64,000 nucleotides of DNA from Lepas anatifera (taxonomy: Eukaryota; Arthropoda; Thecostraca; Lepadidae): NCBI GenBank assembly GCA_034440635.1, contig JAOTON010002191.1, positions 558,001-622,000 of the forward strand, given 5' to 3'. The notes beneath the pieces are model-generated. The model ran no database searches. It saw only the letters and a list, made by a program, of their open reading frames with translations, and was not told where the DNA came from. The position numbers and the translations under genes were made by a program. Below, in pieces: positions 36,201 to 48,111 of the stretch. Positions within the stretch are counted from its first letter, which is position 1. Each line of letters starts with the position of its first letter.

Positions 36201-36985
36201 GATAGGTGAGCAAGAGCCCTGGCCTCCGCTTCTGCCCCACGTGTGCAGCGCATATTGAGAAATAAGTGAGCACTGGTGGGTACAATGGGGGACAAACAAG
36301 GCCTAAAATAGTATCTTCCTCCCCCTCGCAAAGAAACAAATTTTAGCCGTTTTGTTTTAGATACCATATTTTTTTCTTAATTTATCCCCTCAACCTTGGT
36401 TTGGCCCCCTCCAAAAGTTGCTCCTGGATCCGCCAATGTAAGTGAGTGCCGTATCTGACAACCTGTTGAATGTAATGTAACTGTAGTGCTCCACAAGTTT
36501 CGCCGCCAGATGACGAGGAATGATGGCACCGTCTCAGGAAGAACCACCTGTTTTGGGTTTTTTCATAGCTCACTTCGTTAGAAATCATTTCAAACACTTG
36601 GTTGTATTGAATAGCACCACAAATGGTACCGGACGATATGTTCACAGCTAATATGCCTCGCCTGGCGTTGTTTTCCTTCACGGTAGCCGTTCTCACTCGA
36701 AACGCCGGGCTGCCGATTTCTCACCATACCACCACAGCAAAGTGTTCTCCACTTGAGCGTAAGTTTTAAATTCACTAGGCGCACAGCTATGCCAGCTCTC
36801 AAAGTCTTTGCGCGGCGTTGCTTTTTACTTGGTTCACTGGCACTTGTATTCACACGTGAACTGTCTCTGGGCACGTTGATCACTTGCAGTTTCTCGCCGC
36901 AGAATTTCACTGACAAGCGACATGATGCTTCCCCAGATTGAGTTTACTTGAATTTCAGCGGTATAATAACATCTGAAACAAGGTT
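33276..36985. other. Repeat-rich intergenic DNA, no gene seen
   Basis: A family B repeat copy lies at about 34200-34355 and a TA-flanked element at 34632-35394. TGGATCCGCCACTG near 36158 and CTGGATCCGCCAATG near 36424 are element ends. Minus-strand frames at 36.4-37.0 kb lie beyond the poly(A) signal of the large gene and show no recognisable domain. Confidence 0.45.
34632..35394. mobile_element. TA-flanked inverted-repeat element, copy 1 (about 0.76 kb)
   Basis: The left end reads CGGGTGTTTCATAAAGAATG and the right end is a degenerate inverse (GCATTCTTCTGAAACTG). The interior matches 58289-59090 in the opposite orientation (for example TTGCCTCTGG/AATTAATTCTA and ACTTGTGCC.TTTGATGTGCATGC). 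There is no transposase frame. TA flanks point to a Tc1/mariner-type MITE. Confidence 0.6.
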
Positions 36986-37001
36986 TTTCTAACAAAACAC
37001 G

Positions 37002-37007
37002 TTTATT
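37002..37007 (-). terminator. Poly(A) signal of the large MYND gene
   Basis: AATAAA on the minus strand lies 130 bp after the stop codon at 37139-37137. This is a normal distance for a 3' untranslated region. Confidence 0.6.
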
Positions 37008-37136
37008 TGATCTCGGTTCGTTGCGATGAGGTTGCATCATTTGCCAAGGCACATCCCCGGTAACAAACACCGTACCTACGATTTCACATGCATCTTTGAC
37101 GAGTTATTGTTCTCCTTCACGCCACGCAGACAGTTG

Positions 37137-40100
37137 TTATTTCCTGGACCTGCTGGCCGCCATGAGGCACGCCACATACTGATTCTTGAACACCACCGGC
37201 GCCTCGTGCTCGTTGAGGAAGTTCTGCTGAGGTCGTGTGCTGCGGTAGGGGTTTTTCATGGGTGGCAACAGCACGTCCACCTTCTGCTCCTGCTGCATCC
37301 GCGCCACGTCCTGCGGACACTCCAGCAGGTTGTAGCCGGTCAGGATGAGCGGGACGCTGTCCTGCACCAGGCAGGGCAGCGACGGCTTCCACGTGTCGCG
37401 CGTCTCGTGCCCGGCGTACTTGTGCAGACCGGCGTTGAAGGCACAGATGACGTTGGGAGGTCGGTACTGCGGAGACCGGAAGTAGTTGTGGTAGGCGGTG
37501 TTAGGCTGGAACTCGCAGGTGAAGCGTTTGCCGGCGGCGCGACAGGGCGTACAGGTGAAGTCCTCGGCAGACACGCCCGGCCGGCCGCCAATTTCCAGCT
37601 CGGGACCCACGAACACCATGTGAAGCCGGCGCAATCGCGGCAGCACGTTCAGTAGAAACACCTCCCAGCGGGAGATGGGGTCGCACTCGGTGTTGAACTC
37701 GGCGCCCACCACGTGCACCGTCAGCTCGGTCAGCTGGCTGATGTGCGCCTCCGCCGTCACGGGGATGTTCTCAAGGGCGTACAGCATCGTCAGCGGATAG
37801 GAAGCGTACTCGGTCAGCACTGCCAGCTCCACGGCTCCCATTTGGAAAGCCTTCTGCGGCCCCAACATGCTGACCACCAGGAACTCCCCTGATGTGCGGC
37901 GGCAGAGGTTCGTACTGGGTGATCTGGGTGTCGGGCAGTACCGGGTCGCACACTCCGTGCTGGTTCTGGTACGCGTGGATGTCCAGCAGAAGACGCAGAT
38001 CCTTGCAGAACTTGGCGTGATTTTTGCGCAGATGGTCCTCTCGGCAGTAGCTGATTGAGTGGCAAGCTGTGCAGGTGTGCAGCCGCTCAGGTGAGGTCTC
38101 GTGGCATGTGTCGCAGGCCCGTGGATACAAGAACATCTCCTTTTCGTACGGCTCCATCGGCCGATCCAGCATCTCCTCACACACGGCCATGTGCTTGAAC
38201 CGTATCTTCTTCCACTGCTCGGCACTGGCAACGTTGACCGCCTCGCGGTACAGGTGGTCGGTGCCTAGGTGGCGCAGTCGGCGCGTCACCACCTTGCAGA
38301 GAGCGCGGTGGAGTGGCCAGTGCGCGCGCTGGTGCTCTGGTGAGCAGTAGGCCACCAGTCGGCAGCTGCCGCACGACTTCAGCCGGTGCTGTTTGGTGTG
38401 CAGCCTCTTGCAGACGTGGCAGGCGTGTGCGGTAAAGACGGGTCGGGCAGGCAGCATGTCACCGCCCTGCTGCATCAGAGAGGCGTACGTGCGGCCGGCG
38501 TCTTCTGGCAGGAAGAGCGTGCGGTCGGGCAGGATCGGTCGCGAGGTGGCAGGTGCGCTGGACCGGGCCGGTGCCGCGGGAGGACTGCTGCTACCGGTGC
38601 TGGGAGGAGTCTTCGCAATCACTGCTGCAGTCTTTGGCTCTTGTTTGGGGGCATCGGGCACTTTTGTTGTATTATCTGGTTTTGATGTTTTCTCGATACT
38701 TTCTTCGGCGACTGTCTGACTTTGAGGCACAATGTCTGCAGTTGACTTGCTCACCGCAGCCGGTGTTGTGGCAGATTCGGTTGAAGGCGAGGCATCTTCT
38801 TGGGTGGTAATATATTTAATATTACTCTTCTCATTCAATATGACTGGCGCTGTGAATTCAGTCGGCTCATGGGGCGATAAAGCCTCCGCGCTGTCTTGAA
38901 TGGATGACGCTGGAGATGCGCAGATGGTGGATTCTGACCCACTTTTGCAGATATCTAAATCTAGACTGATGTTTGGGTGTTTGGCGCTCTTCGGTGGTAG
39001 GTCCTTTTCCTGCAGTCCTGTGGTTTTAGAGCCAGTGTATTTAGACCGTTTCTTTCTATTAAGTTTTTGGTGACAACTGGAGAACGTGGTGCCTTCTGAC
39101 GTGCAAAGCTATTTGTTTCCTCGTCGGATTCCTTGGGCGATAACACATCATTTCCTGTAGGACTGAACTTGTTTTTGTCATCTACCTGTTGCTGCTGGTT
39201 TTCTAGAAACTGGCTTCGGCTATCCTTCGCTGATTCATGCACTTTCTGTTGCCCGTCCCAGTCCTGTCGCCTAACCGTTTCTTCTGAGCTATGACTGGGT
39301 TCGGTTAGCAATGTTCCCCCCACTGGTGGTTTCACGGGGTCGGAAATCAGAGTGACAGCAGGTGAAGACTCGCCGGCATTGGCCGCCGCTGGTGGCTGCG
39401 ATGTCGTTAGAGGCACGTGTGGTATCTCCGCCGTCATACTCGGCGTGGGGAGGTTGGCTTCCAGGGTAGGCACGGCTATTCCGCTGGACAGCGTTGGAGA
39501 CGGCAGGTCCGTGAGCAGTGTCACAGCCGGCATTTCAGTCCCCAGCTCCGGTGACGGCAGCCTTTCATCTAGCTGAGGCGACCTCAGCTCAATGTCCAGT
39601 TCTGGCGAAGGAAGCCTCTCTACCTCGAGCGGCGGCGTCCTGCCCATCTTCAGCTCGGGTGACGGCAGCTTCTCCGTCTGTGGGGCTGATGCCGTTTCGG
39701 TGTGCAGCTCTGAGAAGTTGTCTAAATATTTTTTTGAAGCCGGCTTCACCTCAGGTACCGCTGCCGTCGCGTCGATATTGACTGCTGATAGCTCCTGATT
39801 CGGCTGGGGTGGCGTTACTGCTTTGCCGATCGGTGATGGCACGTCAGCTGACGGCGATGGCATCACCTCTACAAGAAGTGCTGTGTTTGGGACTTCTGTC
39901 TCGATCGTTGACAGCGTCTCATTTGGCTGTAATGATGTCCCTTCAGTGTCCTGCGTAGATGGCGCATCATCTTTGTCGGCCGGTGATGCCTTCTCATTTG
40001 TCTGTGCTGCAGCAGCCTCGCCGTAGAGCCCTGTAGAGAAAAGCATCTCTGCCACCTGGGGTGACGTCACTTCTACATCCAGCGCCATGGGCGGTATCCC

Positions 40101-43100
40101 CACATCTAGCGAGGGTGACGCTACCGACAGTGAGCGCACTCCATTGGCTACTGGAGTCTGGCTTCCCGCCATACTGCTGCCAACTGAGGTCACGCTGTCG
40201 TAAGAGAACGGCCCGTGTCCGTTCTCGTCATCTAGGATATCGGCGGTGCCGGGCTCGCTGAGCTCCATGTCGGGCTCGGTCTGTAGACTGTCCAGCTGCT
40301 CGCCGGGAGCCAGGCCCTCGCTCAGCGGTGAGGCCGTGAAGCCCCGCAAGGCCGCCATGGTGACCTCGCTCTGTCTTTCGGCCAATACCACGTCCTCGAA
40401 GTACTGGTCGTCCAGCTCGAGCGGCGGCGACTGCGGTGACACAGCTGAGTTGAAGGTGCTGCGCCGCGAACGCGTGCTGTTGGACGCAGTCGGAGAGAGC
40501 TGGTTATTGTCAGCAGTGGCACTGGCAGGTGAAGAGGCCTGAGCAGCCGATGTGGGAGTAGATGTTACTGCCTGTGTGTTGATCGTCATCTGGCTAGGAG
40601 GTAACGGGGTGGTGGAGATAGATACCGAGGCTGTAGGTGCTTCTGGGGAGGATAGAGGGCCTTCTGCAACCTTATACAGCTTATTATCTGTCCATGTCGT
40701 CTCATCTGGTAGAACATCGTCGCACAATGTTATGTCATCTTCAGCAACAGCACCCTCTTCATCTGCCTCAAAATGGTCGCAGGAGGCGTCATACATGCCT
40801 TGACTGGAACTCCCGCTAGCTCCGCTCAGCTTGTCGGGTCACCGCTGGCGTTTGACTCTCAATCTGACGCGACAGTCGCTCATAGAAATGAGTCTCTGCC
40901 GTATCGTAGAGGGACTTGTCGAACCAGGTGTTTCCCTCTGAGGCAAACCCGACTGAAGGAGCTAGTTGGGGGACAGGCTGATTCGCTGCGACAGGTACTT
41001 GTTTCAGGACGGACTCGTCAGCCTGGATACTGGTTGACGCTGGCTCAGGTTGTTTGGCTTCGGTCTGCTGCACACAGGCTAGGTTTTCGTGGTACTTAGC
41101 CTCTGCCTGGTCGTAAGCGCATTTGTCAAACCACCAGCCTCCTTTGGAGGCATCCTCCACTTCAGAAGCTGGCTGCGGAGAAAATTGCTTGAAAGGCTCT
41201 GCTGGTGAGGTGGATACCGGGACAGAAACTAATGTTTCGCTGGAGGCACTGGAGGGTTCTTGTTTTGCTTCTTCACTGACGGGCTTTTCCACTCGAGAAA
41301 ACTGTTCGTAGAATTTAGTTTCGGCTTTGTCGTGCAATGACTTATCGAACCAAGATTCCTCTTTGATCACGATGTGCCCTTTTTCTTCAAGTCTGTTGTC
41401 TTCTTTCCCCACTTCGGACTGTCCTTGTAATGACTGGGTATCATTCTTTTGGGCGAGTACAGCCATGTGAGTGATATCAGAAGACTTAATGCACGGATCT
41501 GCATCTTTCGAGACATCTGAGGATATCTTATGTGGATAGACTTCTGGAACTGATTCCAGCTGCGCAGCGTCTTCATTGTCATCATTGTTAGCACTGATCG
41601 CTGAAACGTCGAACGCACACTCCGGGATTTTTTCCTCCCCTGTTCCGGTCGCAGCAAAAGCGTCTTTAAATCCTTCCTCAAGACCATCCCCGGCAGACAT
41701 CAGCAAGTCGAAAGCATCTTGTCCCGCTGATGATTCGCCTGTTTCGCGCTTATTGTCATCCCCGCCAATAGTCGGGAATGACTGCTCTTTCCCAGTTCCG
41801 TCCTCAGCAAAAGCGTCTTGAAATCCTTCCTCAAGACCATCCCCGGCAGACATCAGTAGGTCGAAAGCATTTTGTGCCGTTGATGATTCGCCTGTTTCGG
41901 GCTTAATATCATCCCTGCCATCAGTCGGGAATGACTGTTCTTCCTCAGTTCCGTCCTCAGCAAAAGAGCCTTTAAATCCCTCCTCAAGACCATCTCCGGC
42001 AGACAGCAGAAGGTCGAAAGCATCTTGCCTCGTTGATGATTCGCCTGTTTTGCGCTTATTATCATCCCCGCCATCAGTCAGGAATGACGGTTCTTCCTCA
42101 GCTTCTTCCTCAGCAAAAGCGCCTTTAAAGCCCTCCTCCAGACCATCTCCGGCAGACATCAGTAGGTCGAAAGCATCTTGCCTCACTGATGATTCGCCTG
42201 TTTCGTGCTTATTATCATCCCCGCCATCAGTCGGGAATGACTGTTCTTCCTCAGTTCCGTCCTCAGCAAAAGAGCCTTTAAATCCCTCCTCAAGACCATC
42301 TCCGGCAGACAGCAGAAGGTCGAAAGCATCTTGCCTCGCTGATGATTCGCCTGTTTTGCGCTTATTATCATCCCCGCCATCAGTCGGGAATGACGGTTCT
42401 TCCTCAGCTTCTTCCTCAGCAAAAGCGCCTTTAAAGCCCTCCTCCAGACCATCTCCGGCAGACATCAGTAGGTCGAAAGCATCTTGCCTCGCTGACGATT
42501 CGCCCGTTTCGCGCTTATTATCATCCCCGCCATCAGTCGGGAATGATGGTTCTTCCTCAGCTTCTTCCTCAGCAAAAGCGCCTTTAAAGCCCTCCTCCAG
42601 ACCATCTCCGGCAGACATCAGTTGGTCGAAAGCATCTTGCCTCGCTGACGATTCGCCCGTTTCGCGCTTATTATCATCCCCGCCATCAGTCGGGAATGAA
42701 TGTTCTTCCTCAGCTTCTTCCTCAGCAAAAGCGCCTTTAAAGCCCTCCTCGAGACCATCCCCGGCAGACATCAGTAGGTCGAAAGCATCTTGTCCCGCTG
42801 ACGATTCGCCCGTTTCGCGCTTATTATCATCCCCGCCATCAGTCGGGAATGAATGTTCTTCCTCAGCTTCTTCCTCAGCAAAAGCGTCTTTAAAGCCCTC
42901 CTCGAGACCATCCCCGGCAGACATCAGTAGGTCGAAAGCATCTTGCCTCGCTGACGATTCGCCCGTTTCGCGCTTATTATCATCCCCGCCATCAGTCGGG
43001 AATGAATGTTCTTCCTCAGCTTCTTCCTCAGCAAAGCGCCTTTAAAGCCCTCCTCGAGACCATCCCCGGCAGACATCAGTAGGTCGAAAGCATCTTGTCC

Positions 43101-46100
43101 CGCTGACGATTCGCCCGTTTCGCGCTTATCAGGAGTCTTAGAAACTGGATCATGTTCCATGGCAGGAGTAGCAAATGGTTCCGAAGAAAATTCTGCATTT
43201 TTATTCAGATCAGCAGATGCTTGATGCAGGGCTTTGTCCGAGACGAGTGACTCAGGAGGATTCTCTGGAGCCTGGTCAAAAGATGGCGGGAGCTCCAATG
43301 CTTTTGGCGCTGGGCTGTGAAGTGTCTTCCCCGTTTCTTCGTCTTCTGTGAATGCATCCCTGAACCCTTCCTCCAAGCCTTCCCCACACGACATCAGCAA
43401 GTCAAAAGCGTCTACTTCTTCGGCGGTGTTGCCGGTGCCTATATCTGTCTCCCTTGCATTGTCGTTGAGAGCAAAAGCTGGGTTTGAATCATCCCCTCCA
43501 CCACCCACTTGGTTATCTCCGCTGTCCGTTGCATTTTCTTTTTGATTATACTTTGGGACTGAACTGTGTCCAGTGGTTGATGTGGGACTTCGTTTTCTGG
43601 AGGAGGTACTTTTGATGATCTGATCTGAGCGTCATCACCTGCTAGAGTGAGATGCATGGTGGTTGGGTCAGAGGTTGCTTTTGCTAATGGCTCGCTTTCT
43701 TCAGTAAAGGCCTCATTGAAACCTTCTTCCAGGCCGTCCGCCGCCGACATCAGCAGATCAAAAGCGTCGCTTGCGACATTGTCGATCTCTGGATCGGCTG
43801 TTCTGCTCCCTGTTTCTGCGGTCAACGCATCCTCCGCTCCCATGTGGGGATCATTAAGTGTTGCAATTGGCGTATCGGGTTTGGTGTGAGCCTCACTGGC
43901 TAGCTGTTCCTGAGATTTCGAGCCATTTTCGCGGCCTGCCTGCTTGCCCTTTGAAGTGGTGACGGGTATAATTTCCGCTAAAGGATCAGCTGTAAACACC
44001 TGTTTGCTTGGAGTCTCGCTTTCTGAAGTTGGCTTTTCGGAGGCGCTGTCCTCAGCATCAGCTGCTGCTGCACTCAAATCGGAGATGGATTGATCTACGC
44101 CAGGGTCTGTCCCCATTTCTTTCACCTCTTCGTCAGCAAAGGAGTCCCTGAATCCCTCTTCCAAGCCGTCTTTGTCGGACATTAACAGATCGAATGCATC
44201 GGCTTCATCGCTACTTTTTGGAAGTTCTGCCAATGCCTTCTCAGTGGTCCCGCTTCCGGCGACATCCACGGCTGGGATATTTGGCATAGTTTGGAGCATT
44301 CCTGCATTATCTGTCTCTACCAAATATTCTTTTTCTTCGTGTCCTTCATAATGGCGGTCTGGTTTCGGTTCGCATGCTGCTGATTGTGTTTCTTGGGTTG
44401 ATTTGTCCGTCCCCTTTTGAACTGCATCCAGTGCCACAGCTGCTTCTGCTTGCTGATCCGGGTTTTTCTCCTCGTCAAATGCGCCGTGGAACCCTTCTGC
44501 TAAGTCGTCTCCAGCTGACAGGAGAAGGTCAAATGCGTCGAGAGTTGTATCCTCACGCGATTCCTTTGGTGGCTGAGAATCACCAGGCGTCATAGCTCCT
44601 TCAATGTTCGATAAAATCATCTCACCGACTGCGTTCGTGTCCTTCTCAGAACAGTGGGGCGCGGGAGTCTCCGCTGAGGCTTCTTCGGGGGCGCCTGAAA
44701 TCTGTGTCGTTGAGCTCTGGTCTGCATCTGTGGCATGAGTTTTCTGTTCTGACTCACTTTTTCTTCCGCTGCGTTTTCTGTTCTTCTTCGTCTTCTTTGA
44801 TTGGACTGTGGTCCAAACTTCTGCAGCATCCACGCTGGGTTCTTCGATTGTATCGGACGGTTCGCCGACTGCAGGGTGATCTCCGTTGATGCTCGTTTTA
44901 GTGACTGAGGTTGTTTCATTCTTGACTACTACATCCGTATTTTGTTCTGACTCACTTTTGCGTTCGCTTCGTCTCCTTTTTCTTTTTTTCCTCTTGGTTT
45001 CAACAGTCGGCCACGCTTTTTCAGCAGCTTCCAGACCTGGCGTTTGGTCGGTTGTCAGAAAGTCTCCGTTAACCCCGGTTAGGGGCTGCTGCCTCTGGCT
45101 CAGCGTCGGCCAGCCCTTCAGTCGCCGTCTGACTCGGATCGGAGGTGAGGGCTGGTGAAACATTGCCGAATGAGCCACTTGCCTCACCAGGAATATTACT
45201 TTCATAAGAGGTGGCTTTCTCCGCATCAATTTCTAACTCCTTTCGTTTGCCTTTATGTCGTTTCTGTTTCTTCTCACTCTTGCCCTTTTGCGTTGGCTTG
45301 CTTTCCATAGTAGGGGCCGCGCTCTGGAGGACAGCTTTCACAAGGGCTGGACTACTTAATGGTTCTTCGACTTGTTTGGTTTCCTGGCTTTTCTCGTCGT
45401 GTTTTACTTCCAATGAGAGTTTCGCCTTTTGAGGAGCAGTCTCTTCTGGTAGAAGTGCCGTGTAGCCTGGCTCCACTTCAGAGCAGTTCGTTGGATACCC
45501 CCGGTCTTCTAGTTGGGGTGGTTCCGGCTCCCCTTGTTCTGGTTTTATACTGACTTCGTGGGTACTGATCGGATTGGTTTCAGAAGATAAGCCCACGAAA
45601 TCTCCCAGATCGCTTGGTATATTTTCTTCTGTATATTCTGTCTTGTCTGCACCCGATGCTTGAGCTTCTGCTCCTTCCATGCAGCTGCTGAACATTAGTT
45701 TTTGACTATCCGATCGCTCTAATTCCCTGGGCGGAATGTTTGACATCTTCGCCACTTCTGAGTGAGCTGTTGATCCTGTAACTGTGTCGAGCTGGGTATC
45801 CTCCTGAAGGTCTGTCATTGACCCATTTGTAAGGCTATGTGATTTCGCCTTCTTCGCCTGCTCGTGAGGAAGCTGTGTGTCACCAGAGGGCTTTGAATTG
45901 TTCATTATCCTGGCTAAGAGCCCCTGTCGTTTCTTTGGCCTCATTATTTGAAGTATGTTTCATATCCGTCTTTAAAGCTAACATTTCCTGAAAGTTGTCC
46001 TGATTGAAGCAAACATCATTTATCGTCTCAGCTTCCTTTTGCACAACCTCCACTGATTCAGCTTGCTCTTCGTAAGCCGGATCTGTCTCAGATGGTTCTA

Positions 46101-47170
46101 CCGGTGTGTATGTGCCTTCTGGCTGTTCGAGTAAAGATGCCACGGCATCAGCCCTCTCAGTGACGGTTTCCAGTGGTTTTGGCTCCTCGGGAATGTCTAT
46201 CCGAGCTTGTTCAGGGACCGGTTCTGAAACATCTATATCCTGGGAGGAAGGAGTTTGCACATCGGTGTTATCTAGTGTCTCCATTGCCTCAGCCGCTTCA
46301 CCGTCAGCGTTTGCTTTTTTCACTCACTTCGCTGGGCGTTTTTGGATGCTCCAGTATCACAGGCTGCAATCCAAAGGCCTCTGGCATTTCACCCTGCTTT
46401 GCGAACATCTCGTCTTCCTCGTTTGCTTGTTTGGATGCGGCTGGAGTGTCAGATTTGTTCAGATCGAAGACTCCTTCCTGATGCCGTTTCTCAGACATCA
46501 CTGTTTCATCAAATTCCTCTGGATGTGGACTGAACGCCGTTTCTTCTTCCGGTTTTTTTAATGAGGATTCTGGAATTTCGGAATGGTCTCCCAGGGAAGA
46601 GCCTAGTGCCTCAGTCTTGCTATTAGTAGTTTCTGAAACAACCAATTGCCCGCTGGAAGCCCCTGATTCATTAGTTCCTCTCTTTGAATCCTCTTGCTCT
46701 GGTTCTACACCAGAAACTTTTTCCAACCGCTCTGGGTTACTGGAAACTTCCTTCTCCACATATTGCTTTGTATGAGCTTCTTTCAGTCTTTTTTGCTTCT
46801 TCTGAGCTTTTGAGTCTCGTTTATCAAGCTTCTCTGGCTTGGCTAGTTGACTAGATGCCTGTGCAACCTCAGCTTGCTGGCTGACGGCCTGTGCTGCGGC
46901 TGCCTCTGCCGTCTCTGTGGTGGGACTGGCAGGGGGCACGACCGCAGCACTCTCCTCCGGCAGGACCGTGACCTCAGCTGCCTTCCGTGGTGTCAGACCG
47001 TACAGTCTCTCACAGGAGAGCCGCAGGCGGCGGTTCTTGCCTGACTCCACCATGTTCCAGATGTTCTCCGCGAACGCCTCCATGGTCTTCTGGTCGTTCT
47101 TGGCGTTCTGGCGGCGCTCCGTCTGCGTCAGCGGCTGCCCGACCTTGTCCGCCGCCTTCCGCCGCCCCAT
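37137..47170 (-). CDS. Giant repeat protein with C-terminal MYND zinc finger and MSS51-like domain
   Basis: A 10-kb coding exon starts at ATG 47170, one base after the acceptor TTTGTGTTTCAG, and ends with TAA at 37137. In order it encodes: a basic helical N-terminus (MGRRKAADKVGQPL...); a long acidic disordered region; two Lys/Arg patches ending KSESEQ; fourteen DAFDLLMS repeats (44.6-41.6 kb); three WFDK repeats (about 41.4-40.85 kb); an SPEL-rich stretch (about 39.7-39.5 kb); a MYND finger (CHVCKRLH...CGSCRLVAYCSPEHQ..H..H...C, about 38.43-38.30 kb); a second Cys/His module (CDTCHE...CTACHSISYC, about 38.12-38.0 kb); and an MSS51-type C-terminal domain (CAFNAGLHKYAGHETRDTW). MYND/MSS51-like proteins act in protein interaction, and MSS51 is linked to mitochondria and muscle. 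The function here is unknown. Eight single-base homopolymer shifts interrupt the frame; removing them gives about 3,343 residues. No in-frame stop other than those caused by the shifts was seen. Confidence 0.75.
41566..43094 (-). repeat. 153-bp (51-residue) coding tandem array, ten units
   Basis: Matching sites recur at 41691, 41844, 41997, 42150, 42303, 42456, 42609, 42762 and 42915, exactly 153 bp apart, then at 43067 (152 bp, one A missing from a run at 43033-43035). The unit reads DAFDLLMSAGDGLEEGF, then an acidic stretch with AEEEAEEE or AEDGTEEE, then DDNKRETGESSARQ. Units sharing LLLSAGD and GSFAEDGTEEE alternate with the others, so a two-unit block was itself duplicated. Four diverged copies lie upstream near 43.4, 43.75, 44.2 and 44.5 kb. 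Confidence 0.95.
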
Positions 47171-48111
47171 CCTGAAACACAAACGGAGTGGTTACTACGG
47201 TCAGAGTCAGAAAGGTTACAAGGGACATAATCAGGACAGAGTTGCACCGCGTTCTGACACCTCAGCCTGAAACATAGGTTCAAAAAAGTTAAAATTGTGC
47301 AGATCGTTCGTTGTTGCCCCATTCTGAACCGCAGTCTCAGAGAAGTTACAATGAGTTTCATCTCTCGCCGATGTTCTATCTTCAAACACAAACCTGACAT
47401 GTTATACAACGGCATCCATGCCCAGACACTTCGCACCGCCGCCCCATCATGACGCTCACTACAGTATTGATAACAAATGCGCTGTTCCAAAGAGCAAATG
47501 TCTACCACTGTTCCAACCGGAAACGCACAAATGGACAGTTCTGAATCAGCATTGTCACTGTCCCATCCTCGAATATCGAAGGGAAGGTCTTTGGTCATCT
47601 TGCTAACTCGGTTATGCAAACAAAATGTTGGATATGTTTAACAAATGGCAGTGCCTGTCACCTGAGAAATATAAAAATAATGAAGACTACCACCGTGTGC
47701 TTCTGGAATTTTCAGCTCTCCTGAAACTTCTGGCGGAAAAGCTTACAAGATCGGGTCCTTGCCGCCACACTGCCTCGAGAATATGTTTTGCCCAAGGGAT
47801 TGTTTCTTCCGGCAGTTTAACAATACAATTTGTGCACGGCAAGCTTTTTTGTTAAGCGCCACCACTTCGGCATAGTCATGCCAGTGCGCTTTTTATTACG
47901 GTTTTGTTTAGAGCCCTTTCGGCAGTCATATCCGTGCGCTCCTTATTGTGTTGTTTAGCACCACCGTTTCGGCGCAGTTATGTGATGTCCGTGCTCTCCC
48001 TATTACGCGCCTCGCCGTGCGCAACGGCCAGACTGCCCCCATTTCTCGGTTCCAGTCGAACAGGGGCCGATCCGGTGACACGAAGAGAGGCCGGGCGTCG
48101 CCATGACTTAC
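47171..48111 (-). other. Putative 5' intron of the large gene
   Basis: The coding exon begins just after a good acceptor (cag at 47174-47172 on the minus strand), so a 5' exon must lie upstream. A consensus donor ACAC/GTAAGT on the minus strand at 48112/48111 would give an intron of about 940 bp. Frames inside the intron are not called. Confidence 0.4.

Noticed and set aside
37026..37655. A 209-codon + strand frame over the MSS51-like domain
   Set aside because: It is the antisense shadow of the conserved MYND/MSS51 coding region, which has recognisable motifs on the minus strand.
42050..43045. A 331-codon + strand Ser/Pro-rich repeat frame
   Set aside because: It is the antisense reading of the 153-bp coding array. 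The acidic minus-strand frame continues into unique coding sequence on both sides.
47128..47619. A 163-codon minus-strand frame upstream of the large gene
   Set aside because: It crosses a good splice acceptor, lies in the putative 5' intron and is out of frame with the MGRRKAADK start.
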